Assembly (NCBI RefSeq): GCF_000282475.1
Contig: NZ_AKJF01000083.1
Span: 1 to 64,000 of the forward strand
Origin: Pseudomonas sp. GM78
GTDB lineage: Bacteria > Pseudomonadota > Gammaproteobacteria > Pseudomonadales > Pseudomonadaceae
DNA: 64,000 nt
Reading direction: 5' to 3'
Of the stretch, positions 26,178 to 35,146 are shown one piece after another. The notes beneath the pieces were generated by a model, which saw only the letters and a program-made list of their open reading frames with translations, was not told where the DNA came from and made no database searches. Made by a program: the position numbers and the translations under genes. The first letter of the stretch is position 1; every line of letters starts with the position of its first letter.

Positions 26178-29100
26178 TTAAGGCTCGCTCAGTGTACAGC
26201 GGTCGTTTTGCTCGATTTGTTGCAGTAATGCCTGCTCCAGTTCGAGCAGTGCGTGCTCCACGGCGCTGCAGCATTCGCTCACTTTCTCGCTGGATAAGCC
26301 GGCATGGCAGATGGCTTCGAGCGCCTCGCAGCTGTCGATCAACCGGGTGGCCTGGACGATTCGGGCAGCGCCTTTGATTCTATGGGCAATGTCGAGAAAT
26401 GCCTGTGGGTCCTGCGTGCCGGACAGCGCCTGCAGGCTCAGTCGATCCAGGCGGTTGCTGTTCAACAGTTCGGTCAGCAGACGCAGGTTCATCGTCGGGT
26501 TGCCTCCGGTCAACACATGCAAACCTTGCAGGCTGAAGGCCGGTGCGACGACCGAAGGCTGGATTCCCTTGACCCATTGACTCAAGGCGGCCAGGGACAG
26601 TGGCTTGAACAGGCAGTCGTCCATCCCGGCCTGTTTGCAACGTTGAATCTCCTCCGGCTGAGCGTTGGCGGTAAAGCCCAGGAGGGTGCAGCGCGGCTGT
26701 TGCGTGTGCTGCTCATGTTGACGAATGGCTTGGGCCAGTTCGTAGCCGTTCATGACCGGCATGTTGCAATCGGCGATCACCAGGTCGAATGCGCCGGATT
26801 TCCACGCGTCCAGGCCCGCCTGGCCATCGGCCGCGACGCTGTATCGATGGCCCAGGAATTCCAGCTGCTGGCACATCAGCAAGCGATTGGCCGCGTGGTC
26901 GTCGACCACCAGCACATTCAATGGGGCCGTGGCGCAGTGGATGGGGGACTCAGCTGCTTGTTCCCTGGATTCGCGAGGCAGTGTGGATAATGGCAAGGAA
27001 ATCCTTACCCGGGTACCGACGCCCGGCTTGCTGCTCAACTGCAGGTTGCCGTTCATCATTTCGCACAGGCTGCGACTGATCACCAGGCCAAGCCCTGCAC
27101 CGCCCCTGGCCGACTGCCCGGCATTACCGGCCTGGGCGAAAGGTTCGAACAGGCGTTGTTGATCCTCATGGCTGATCCCCTGGCCACTGTCTTCGACCAG
27201 CAGCAGCATTTGAACCTGGTCGGGTTCGCAGGTCTCGTGCAGGGCGACAATGATCCTGACCTGGCCGTGCTGGGTGAACTTGATGGCATTGCTCACCAGG
27301 TTCGACAACACCTGCTTGAAGCGCAAGGGATCGAGCAACACGTCGATCGTCGGGTTGGCCGGGTTGAGTTCCAGTTGCAGTTCCAGCCCCTTCTGCCTGG
27401 CCAGGCCATCGAAGATACGCGCCACCGAGGTCACGATTTCTTCTGGATTGACCCGTTCCGGGTTCAGGCTCAGGTGCCCGGACTCGATGCGGGCAATATC
27501 GAGGATGTCCCCGATCAGTTCCAGCAGGTCCTTCGCCGAGTGGTAGGCCACATCGATGGCTGGACGATCCGGGTGGTGGAGTTCGATGCGCTTGAGCGTC
27601 AGTTCGAGCATGCCGATGACGGCATTCATCGGGGTGCGAATTTCATGGCTCATGGTTGCCAGGAACGTGGTCTTGGCCCGGTTGGCTTCGTCGGCACGCT
27701 CTTTGGCGCAACGCAGCTCATCGAACAATTGCCGCCGTTCGCTGATGTCGATCCAGCCACCAATGATCCCTTGCACCTCGCCGCTTGAGTCGCGATAGGG
27801 AAGAATCCAGTGATAGATCGTCAACCGGCGACCGCCAATGTGCATCGCACGGTCAAGGATCATGGGCGTGCCCTCGGTCACGACACGCTGGTAATCGGCC
27901 TGGTACTCCAGAGCTTCGAAGGCGTTGCCCAGGCTGCCCTGGATCACGCTTTTACCGATCACGTCTTCGCGTTTTGCGTTGAAGGCTTGCAGGTAGCTGT
28001 CGTTGCAACTTTGCAGCAGTCCTTGGCGATCACGCACGTAAATCGGGTGGGGCGTGCCGTTGACCAATGAACCCATGAACTCCAATTGATCATTCAACGC
28101 GCGCTCGGCCGCCCGGCGTTGATTGATCTGGCGCCGCATGTAGGCGTTCCAGGTCACGGAGATCAACAACAGCAATCCTGCACCGATGACGATCTGATAG
28201 AACACCCGTTGATAATTGCGCCAGGTGCTTTGCGAGGAGGCCGAATAGCCGCGCCAACGACTGTTGATGACGCCCAGCTCCTGCGGGGCGATGCTCAACA
28301 GTGCCTTGTTGAGGATGTCATTGAGTTCCTTGGCGTCGCGCCCGGTTGCCAGGGAGAACGCCGCCTGCCGGGTGCCGATGGTGGTGCTGATCTGCAGATC
28401 GGTTTCGAACAGTTGCGAGGCGATGAAGTAGTTGGCGATCACCAGAGAGTTCACCGCGCCTTCCACCCGGCCTTCGGCAAGCATTTCCACGGCGCTGAAG
28501 GTGTCCGCGGTCTTGATCAGCCGGATCTGCGGGAATTCGCTGCGCAGATAGTCGATCAAGGGGTTCCCACGGGCAATGGCCAGGCTCTTGCCCTGAAGTT
28601 GTGCAAGGTTTGTCGGACTGTCGTGCGCCTTGCGTGTCAACAGAACGAAGGAGTTCTGCAGGTACGGGCGGGTAAAGTTGAGCAAGGTATCCCGTCGCGC
28701 GCTGGGGAGCAGCGCGGCGATCAGGTCAGCCTGATCGGTTTTGATTCGCTCGATCATGTCTGCGTCGCTGCGGCTGCGCTGAATGTCGAAGCGCAGGCCG
28801 GTACGCAACCTGATCAACTCAAGCAGGTCCGCGGCAATCCCGCGAAAGTTGCCAGCACTGTCGAAAAACGTCAGCGGCGCATAGGCCTCATTGACGACCA
28901 CCCGGACCACCGGGTGTTGCGCCAGCCAGCGCTCCTCACTGTGACTGAGCTGCAGTTTTTGATCGGTGAGCAGGATATCGCTCCCGGCGCTCCAGCGTTT
29001 GGCGATGTTTTCCCGTTCGCTGGCGGGGATGGCCGCGAGCGTCGTGTTGATGATGTCGAGCAGTTGTGGATTGGTCTTGTGCACGGCAAAGCTGAAACCA

Positions 29101-29819
29101 TGGGCTTCGTGCTTGCCGAAACTGGCCATGCGAATGTTGTTCAGATAGCCCTTGTTGATCATGTAATGGGTTGAAAGGGTGTCACCGAGAAAAACATCGG
29201 CCTGGCCGAAAGCAACGGCATTGATCGCGTTCTGGTAGGAGGGGTAGGACGTGATGATTGCCTTCGGATACAGGGCCTTCACCTCTTCCAGGGGCAAGTA
29301 GTGGTACAGCATGCTGAGCCGCAACCCGGAAAGCCCATCATTGAGCGGCCGGGTTTCGCCTTCACGTGTTACCAGGACCGGTTGATCGACCGCATAGGGC
29401 CTCGAAAGCGCGATGTGGTCATTGCTCGCCTCGAATCCGTTGGCGCTGCCCAACAGGTCTACCTCACCATTTTCGAGCGCTTCGATCGCAGCTCCCCGGG
29501 AGCTGAAGCGCTGAACTTTGATGGGCAGGCCAAGGACCTCGCCAAGAATGCCCGCGTAATCGGCGGTAAAACCTTCGTAGTCATGACCGCTGCTGGTCAG
29601 GTCGAAGGGGGGATAGTCTGGCGCTGAAGTACCCAGGATCAGTTGCTCTTTTCCCCGGGCCCAATGTCGTTGTGATTGATCCAGCTCGACTTCCAGGTGC
29701 AGGGGCGCTGAACGACTGAGCAAAGTGAATTGTTCAGGGGTTTGCGCTGCGTGCAACGAGGTGCACAGGCACAAGCCTGTGGTCATGATCAGCAGGTAGT
29801 CCTTCAAGCGGCTCGGCAT
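26178..29819 (-). CDS. BvgS-like unorthodox hybrid sensor kinase
   Basis: 1213 residues from the ATG at 29819; a GTG at 29831 would overlap the upstream stop. Signal peptide, then two periplasmic SBP_bac_3 (Venus-flytrap) domains ('LILGTSAPDYPPFDLTSSGH' and 'VVRVVVNEAYAPLTFFDSAG'), a membrane helix (VFYQIVIGAGLLLLISVTW), PAS ('GTPHPIYVRDRQGLLQSCND'), HisKA (FLATMSHEIRTPMNAVIGML), HATPase, receiver (LNVLVVDDHAANRLLM, Asp in LVIADCNMPVMNGYELAQAI) and a C-terminal HPt with His in DIAHRIKGAARI. The set fits a full four-step phosphorelay of the BvgS/RocS type. Its expected partner, the LuxR-type regulator encoded just upstream, lacks its receiver, so in this strain the output is unclear. Confidence 0.9.
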   Translation of the reverse strand: MPSRLKDYLLIMTTGLCLCTSLHAAQTPEQFTLLSRSAPLHLEVELDQSQRHWARGKEQLILGTSAPDYPPFDLTSSGHDYEGFTADYAGILGEVLGLPIKVQRFSSRGAAIEALENGEVDLLGSANGFEASNDHIALSRPYAVDQPVLVTREGETRPLNDGLSGLRLSMLYHYLPLEEVKALYPKAIITSYPSYQNAINAVAFGQADVFLGDTLSTHYMINKGYLNNIRMASFGKHEAHGFSFAVHKTNPQLLDIINTTLAAIPASERENIAKRWSAGSDILLTDQKLQLSHSEERWLAQHPVVRVVVNEAYAPLTFFDSAGNFRGIAADLLELIRLRTGLRFDIQRSRSDADMIERIKTDQADLIAALLPSARRDTLLNFTRPYLQNSFVLLTRKAHDSPTNLAQLQGKSLAIARGNPLIDYLRSEFPQIRLIKTADTFSAVEMLAEGRVEGAVNSLVIANYFIASQLFETDLQISTTIGTRQAAFSLATGRDAKELNDILNKALLSIAPQELGVINSRWRGYSASSQSTWRNYQRVFYQIVIGAGLLLLISVTWNAYMRRQINQRRAAERALNDQLEFMGSLVNGTPHPIYVRDRQGLLQSCNDSYLQAFNAKREDVIGKSVIQGSLGNAFEALEYQADYQRVVTEGTPMILDRAMHIGGRRLTIYHWILPYRDSSGEVQGIIGGWIDISERRQLFDELRCAKERADEANRAKTTFLATMSHEIRTPMNAVIGMLELTLKRIELHHPDRPAIDVAYHSAKDLLELIGDILDIARIESGHLSLNPERVNPEEIVTSVARIFDGLARQKGLELQLELNPANPTIDVLLDPLRFKQVLSNLVSNAIKFTQHGQVRIIVALHETCEPDQVQMLLLVEDSGQGISHEDQQRLFEPFAQAGNAGQSARGGAGLGLVISRSLCEMMNGNLQLSSKPGVGTRVRISLPLSTLPRESREQAAESPIHCATAPLNVLVVDDHAANRLLMCQQLEFLGHRYSVAADGQAGLDAWKSGAFDLVIADCNMPVMNGYELAQAIRQHEQHTQQPRCTLLGFTANAQPEEIQRCKQAGMDDCLFKPLSLAALSQWVKGIQPSVVAPAFSLQGLHVLTGGNPTMNLRLLTELLNSNRLDRLSLQALSGTQDPQAFLDIAHRIKGAARIVQATRLIDSCEALEAICHAGLSSEKVSECCSAVEHALLELEQALLQQIEQNDRCTLSEP

Positions 29820-29827
29820 CCTGTGTC

Positions 29828-30199
29828 TCACACTAATGCATTACGTTTTGCCATCTCGATGAGTTCAACCAGTGATTTGGCCTTGAGTTTCTGCATCAGT
29901 CGTTTTTTATAGGTACTGACGGTCTTGTTGCTCAGGAACATGCCTTTGGCAATTTCCTTGTTATTTCGACCTTGTGCAAAAAGTTGCATGACCATGAGCT
30001 CTCGGTCATTGACTGATTTGAACAGTTCAAGTTCGGCGCACCGCGCTTCGTCACCGCGAGCAGGGTTCAGGGCTTCACTGGGAAAATAGTTGTAACCAGA
30101 CAGTACCGCTTTAATGGCGCTTACCAGTTCGCTGAGTTCTTCCCGGTCAATTTCAATAAAATTTATACTAGAGCGTCGCTTTTTAGGCGTTTTTTTCAA
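29828..30199 (-). pseudogene. Truncated BvgA/RocA-like response regulator, receiver domain lost
   Basis: Only about 120 residues remain, opening at a TTG. The C-terminal LuxR/NarL helix-turn-helix is intact: 'VNDRELMVMQLFAQGRNNKE' and 'GMFLSNKTVSTYKKRLMQKL'. The preceding DREELSELVSAIKAVLSGYN is the usual end of a receiver and linker in this family. Everything before it, including the phospho-acceptor Asp, is missing. Upstream of DREEL the sequence turns AT-rich and reads KKTPKKRRSSINFIEI, unlike a receiver. It lies directly before the BvgS-like kinase gene, the normal cognate order. The break coincides with the left border of the accessory island. A DNA-binding fragment could still be made from the TTG. 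Confidence 0.8.
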
Positions 30200-30230
30200 G
30201 AATGCTTAAGCGAGGTTTCAAAAAAAATAG

Positions 30231-30365
30231 TATTGTTGAGTTTTTTCCAGGCGTAGTCCGACTTGGCTGAACCTCAGGGCGTAGGGGGGCTACATTAGCA
30301 GCATGATTTCTGGATTTTCACTGGAGGTAAATGTGGAAAAGGTAGCTTGTATTGTTGAGTTTTTT
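30231..30365 (+). repeat. Two 16-bp direct repeats at the island's left end
   Basis: TATTGTTGAGTTTTTT occurs at 30231-30246 and 30350-30365, 119 bp apart, in the AT-rich gap (30200-30414) between the truncated regulator and the tnsD-like reading frame. Tn7-type ends carry repeated transposase-binding sites, so these could be TnsB sites of the left end, though Tn7 sites are about 22 bp. No further gene is seen in this gap. Confidence 0.4.
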
Positions 30366-30414
30366 ATTAATGTTGTGGCTGGAAAGCGAGGGGTAGAAGG
30401 TTTTAGTTATGATT

Positions 30415-31611
30415 CTATTGTTTGTTGGGGGGGGAGGGTGGCAGGGAGTCTAGATATATTTTCAGTTTTGATCTGCTTATTAATTTGGTTTGGGTATAGT
30501 TGTCTGGGATAGGTCTTTCATTTTCGAGTATGCCAGAGCGCAGTAGGTTATTAATTTTGCAGTATCCGCCTGGCGTGCTTTTGCTAGCCATTGCGCAGGT
30601 GCAGTAGTTATCCAGAATAAATTCACATTTTTTTTTGTCGCTAGTAGATATGTATTTTGTTCGATTGTTGATTATGGTGCTGATAAAGCCAAATTTTATA
30701 AATAGATTTGTTAGGTCATTGCTTGAAATGCCGTAGGTGTTGATGAGGTCTTTTAACGGGCTGTATCCTTTTGGTGGGGGTTTACTCGAATGATTTTTAT
30801 CGGTTCTGTATTCTCTAGATGTATTCAGGTAGGCCATTTGTCTAAAGAACTTATCGTGCGAATCACGTATGGTTGCACGGTTGTACAGATTTAACTGTTG
30901 ACCAGTTGTCTTTAGTTTTATGGGTGTTATTCCTATACCCTTGAGCGCATCGATCATTTGATGAGCCATATTTGATGGCAAGCCTGCTAGTTTCAAGAGT
31001 TCCTTTGGCATGATGAAGCGCTCTTCGAAATTATTCAGCCAGCTAGGCCTGAAATAGGCGCCCACCCTTCCTTGTATGTACTTTACGGAGCCAGTTGCCA
31101 TTAGCTGTGATAAAGTTTCAGTTGAGATGTGGAGCCGATTTGCGGCGAAAGTTTTACTGCAGTAATTGAAGTGTTCACTCGGGTCCTCCGCTTTTGCTAG
31201 TTTTGCTACTCGCATGATGTCTGCTGCTTTATAGATGTAATTGCGAGTGCCATCTACCATTGGTCCAATGAGCGCGCGCACTCCTAGACCAAAGAATAAA
31301 TCAAATGCTTGGGGGCAGGAGACTTTTATAATTTTGGCTGCTTGTGTAGCAGTCATAAATTTATTTTTGAATTTTTGTATTTCAGTTTTAGGGATCAGGA
31401 GTAGCATTTTTTTTCCGAGAGAACCCCCCTTCAGTATATTTATTCGTATGGCGGAAACTACATTGTCTACGTCCATTTGCAGTTCCTTTGCTGCTTCGCG
31501 TAACGTAATGTAATCAGTCCGTGGCTTTTTTGAAAAGTTGACGGAGGGCAAATATTTTCGCTGGTACGTTTTTTTGCTTTTTTTTATTTTTGCATCATTG
31601 AGGCGATCCAC
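30415..31611 (-). CDS. TnsD/TniQ C-terminal segment or separate transposon protein, tandem HTH modules
   Basis: 398 residues opening at a GTG that has no ribosome site. It is in the same frame as the fragment at 31630-32061, from which only one TGA separates it. It contains serial helix-turn-helix-plus-strand units: 'YITLREAAKELQMDVDNVVS' then LLIPKTEIQKF; 'FMTATQAAKIIKVSCPQAFD' then YIYKAADIMRV; 'FAANRLHISTETLSQLMATG' then 'VGAYFRPSWLNNFEERF'; 'MPKELLKLAGLPSNMAHQMI'. The codons before its GTG read LIEKTDV, completing a unit begun before the TGA. I infer it is the distal DNA-binding part of one long target-selection protein, cut by a nonsense codon. An independent gene is possible. AT-rich codon use differs from the chromosome. 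Confidence 0.55.
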   Translation of the reverse strand: MDRLNDAKIKKSKKTYQRKYLPSVNFSKKPRTDYITLREAAKELQMDVDNVVSAIRINILKGGSLGKKMLLLIPKTEIQKFKNKFMTATQAAKIIKVSCPQAFDLFFGLGVRALIGPMVDGTRNYIYKAADIMRVAKLAKAEDPSEHFNYCSKTFAANRLHISTETLSQLMATGSVKYIQGRVGAYFRPSWLNNFEERFIMPKELLKLAGLPSNMAHQMIDALKGIGITPIKLKTTGQQLNLYNRATIRDSHDKFFRQMAYLNTSREYRTDKNHSSKPPPKGYSPLKDLINTYGISSNDLTNLFIKFGFISTIINNRTKYISTSDKKKCEFILDNYCTCAMASKSTPGGYCKINNLLRSGILENERPIPDNYTQTKLISRSKLKIYLDSLPPSPPNKQ

Positions 31612-31629
31612 ATCAGTTTTTTCGATAAG

Positions 31630-32061
31630 TCAATGGGTTTTTTTAAGATTTCGATCGGGTATTATTTTAATGTCCATTGACACAAGTGTTGCGTATAGCT
31701 TGCGTGATGACATGCCAGTTATTTTTACAAGGCTCTGAAATGGCTCGTAACGAATAGAAAACTTCTCTATGTCTGAAGGAAAAAAGAATGGGGTATGTTT
31801 ATAGCCTAGGTATGGCTTGAGTAGGTTGTATTCGATATATGATTTTATGGCTTCAACTGATATGCCTAAAATCTGACTAACTTTTGCCCTGCTAAACATT
31901 TCTTTTTTGGGGATAGGTAAGCGCCCGCCGTCCGTTAATAAAAAATCTTTAGCTTTTTTTGCGAGAATAGCTGCGTCGTCTACAGTAAAGCAAGAATATA
32001 TTGATCTTCGCGCAAACGGCGTATGCTTCTTGATTTCGCCCATTTCTGCAGTGGTAGTATT
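31630..32061 (-). pseudogene. Middle segment of the IS-interrupted tniQ/tnsD gene
   Basis: Codes for 143 residues starting NTTTAEMGEIKKHTPFARRS and ending IIPDRNLKKTH before TGA. Removing the IS3 element and one AAAC duplication joins it in frame to the 303-residue TniQ part at 33298-34209, giving a 446-residue protein. It carries a helix-turn-helix unit (MFSRAKVSQILGISVEAIKS followed by FFFPSDIEKF) and the first half of a second (LVKITGMSSRKLYATLVSMD). Without upstream signals it is probably not translated unless the IS provides a start. Six foreign codons from the IS (MTTTVL) are in frame at its head. Confidence 0.75.
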
Positions 32062-32075
32062 CAAAACTGTAGTGG

Positions 32076-33238
<1,163 letters not shown>

Positions 33239-33297
33239 CTGACACCTCGATCTGGCGAGCATTCTCGCCTAAATGGGTGTCCGGTTTCATTAGACCA

Positions 33298-34209
33298 CTA
33301 CAAAACAGAGCGGAGCTGGCGTAAGGTCAGCAGGAACGGAGCATGGTAATAGGTTAAGTTAGGCAAAGGTTGGTATTTTGTTTCCAAAAATATTCTTGAT
33401 GCTTCTCGTGCGGCAGGAGTGGTGACCAGGACAAAACGCGCTGCAATCCAGAACTTCTCCACATCAGGGTGCAGGCTCTGTAATTTAAATAGGTGCTCCA
33501 GAATTGCCCGGGAATCATCGGTCATGATGGAAAATGCCCCAATGAATATCATTCGCCGAGTCGCATCTGGTACCGTTGGTCTTTCGGGTATGTAGCCTAG
33601 CTGGCGAGTGATGGCAAGTAATTGATCGAAATCGAGTTGGCTGCGGCTACGCATCAGCTCGACCAGCATGCGTTCTAGTCGACATTCCTCAAGCGAACAG
33701 GACTGACACTTCAATGGTTTAACACAATGCCTGCATTTTCCATCGAGTGCATGCCACCATTCGACTGGCATGTGGCAGTCCGGACAATGAGTAAGGTATT
33801 TTTTCTGATGATAAGGACAAAACTCTGAAAATTTCAGATCCCGAATTTGGCGCTCCCAGCCTTCATTGAAGCAACCATCACAATATGCGCCGCTGCGCAG
33901 ACGTATATATGTGATCGGAATTTCTATGCCCCCAATAACAAAACGTCGTCGTTGCTTGGGTCCTTCGATCATTGCATAGAAACCATTCAGGACTCTTGGC
34001 CCATTAATACCTGCCTCAGCAACAAATAGTTTTGCAAAATCTGAGTTCTGTGTGAGCGATGTTGATCGAAAAGTTTGCGGGCCAATGCATAGGCCGTTAA
34101 GTTTTCCCGTAGTCGAAAAGCCGTGGCATTGCGCGGCACGTTTTATCAGGCTATGTGGGCTTTCTTCGGGGAACGGGGTGGGAACGAAGATAAGCTTTTT
34201 CATCTTCAT
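33298..34209 (-). pseudogene. tniQ: TniQ/TnsD target-selection protein, N-terminal part, cut by IS3
   Basis: 303 residues, ending at a TAG supplied by the IS terminus. TniQ marks: the start IFVPTPFPEESPHSLIKRAA ('P.P.ES..S...R') and a zinc-ribbon series C110-x2-C113, C131-x2-H134, C142-x2-C145, C159-x2-C162, C168-x2-C171 (e.g. CPYHQKKYLTHCPDCHMP). In Tn7 systems TniQ/TnsD reads the attachment site and recruits TnsC. Its ATG lies 59 nt inside the end of tnsC, so it is the fourth gene of a coupled tnsABC-tniQ operon. The C-terminal helix-turn-helix part is displaced by the IS (see 31630-32061 and 30415-31611), so target choice is probably impaired. Confidence 0.85.
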
Positions 34210-35146
34210 ATTTCTCGATTAATGACAGGCTCTTGCTTAGAGGGACGGTAAACGGGTTGGCGCTTTTGGCAAGATTGAGGGGCAGCAGCAAACTTCGGCA
34301 GGCGTCGACGAAGTCAGCTCGCCTGAGAGTGGGGGTGGAAGTCTCACGACCAAGGCAAATGCTTACTGCCTCATAGATAATTTGTCGCACATATTCTAGA
34401 TTGCCCGTGCTCGCCACATAGAGGGGGAGCTTGATTGATACATCATGCAGGTGTTCCTCGCCAGAGAAGTTGGCCAGTCGGTACAGTTCTTTGTCTAAAC
34501 CTTGCAGGGTCAGATGAAAGTCAGAGGTGTTAGAGTCATTGTACTTAAAATATTCCAGGTTGGCCACGTAGCAAAACCGGCGCGCAAACGGCGCGTCATT
34601 GAACAAATCACTGCACTTTTCAGTGCCCGATAATATGATTGGGATATGGCTGAGGGTCAACAGTGCGACCAGCCAATCTAACGTGCCGTCGCGTGTTTTT
34701 TCGGCATCTGGCCTCAGTAGGCGTTGAATTTCATCAAATATCAGTACGCGAACTTTACATGTTTTTAAGCGTGGGATCAGCAAGTTGTTTAGCTCGTGAA
34801 CATTGCTATGAGGCGAATATTGCCCAAGTTGTTTGAGTAGTGTCAAACAGAAGCCTTTGATTGTAACTGGCGCCGGGACGAGGCAATATAGTGCTGGAAT
34901 AATCTTATGTATTCCATCATCTTCTAATGCTTCGCTGACCGGTCCAAAGGAATCGCGGAATAACTCGCACAGCCTGGATTTTCCAGAGCCAGAGCGACCG
35001 ATTAAAAATGCACAACTGGGGGTTTCGCGTAAGCTCGTTGTCTCGACGGATTTTTGAAGCTGTGAGTAGGCAAAGCGAAAATTAGGGAAGAAAATCGTTT
35101 GTTGGCTGAATTCTTTGAGTATATTATTTCGGAGGGTCGTATTCAT
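34151..35146 (-). CDS. tnsC: TnsC/TniB-like AAA+ transposition regulator
   Basis: 331 residues. Walker A is FLIGRSGSGKSRLCELF (residues 48-64), Walker B VRVLIFDEIQRLL (132-144) and the sensor-I-like strand IPIILSGTEKCSDLF. In Tn7-type transposons this ATPase forms filaments on target DNA, bridges TniQ and TnsB and gives target immunity. The start overlaps the end of tnsB by 23 nt, and the tniQ start lies inside its 3' end: translational coupling throughout. The frame is complete with no sign of decay. Confidence 0.87.
   Translation of the reverse strand: MNTTLRNNILKEFSQQTIFFPNFRFAYSQLQKSVETTSLRETPSCAFLIGRSGSGKSRLCELFRDSFGPVSEALEDDGIHKIIPALYCLVPAPVTIKGFCLTLLKQLGQYSPHSNVHELNNLLIPRLKTCKVRVLIFDEIQRLLRPDAEKTRDGTLDWLVALLTLSHIPIILSGTEKCSDLFNDAPFARRFCYVANLEYFKYNDSNTSDFHLTLQGLDKELYRLANFSGEEHLHDVSIKLPLYVASTGNLEYVRQIIYEAVSICLGRETSTPTLRRADFVDACRSLLLPLNLAKSANPFTVPLSKSLSLIEKYEDEKAYLRSHPVPRRKPT

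Noticed and set aside
31621-31660. Programmed frameshift at the A7 run before the TGA that splits the tnsD-like frame
   Set aside because: Both parts are already in the same frame, so a frameshift would not join them; readthrough or a nonsense mutation is the simpler explanation.
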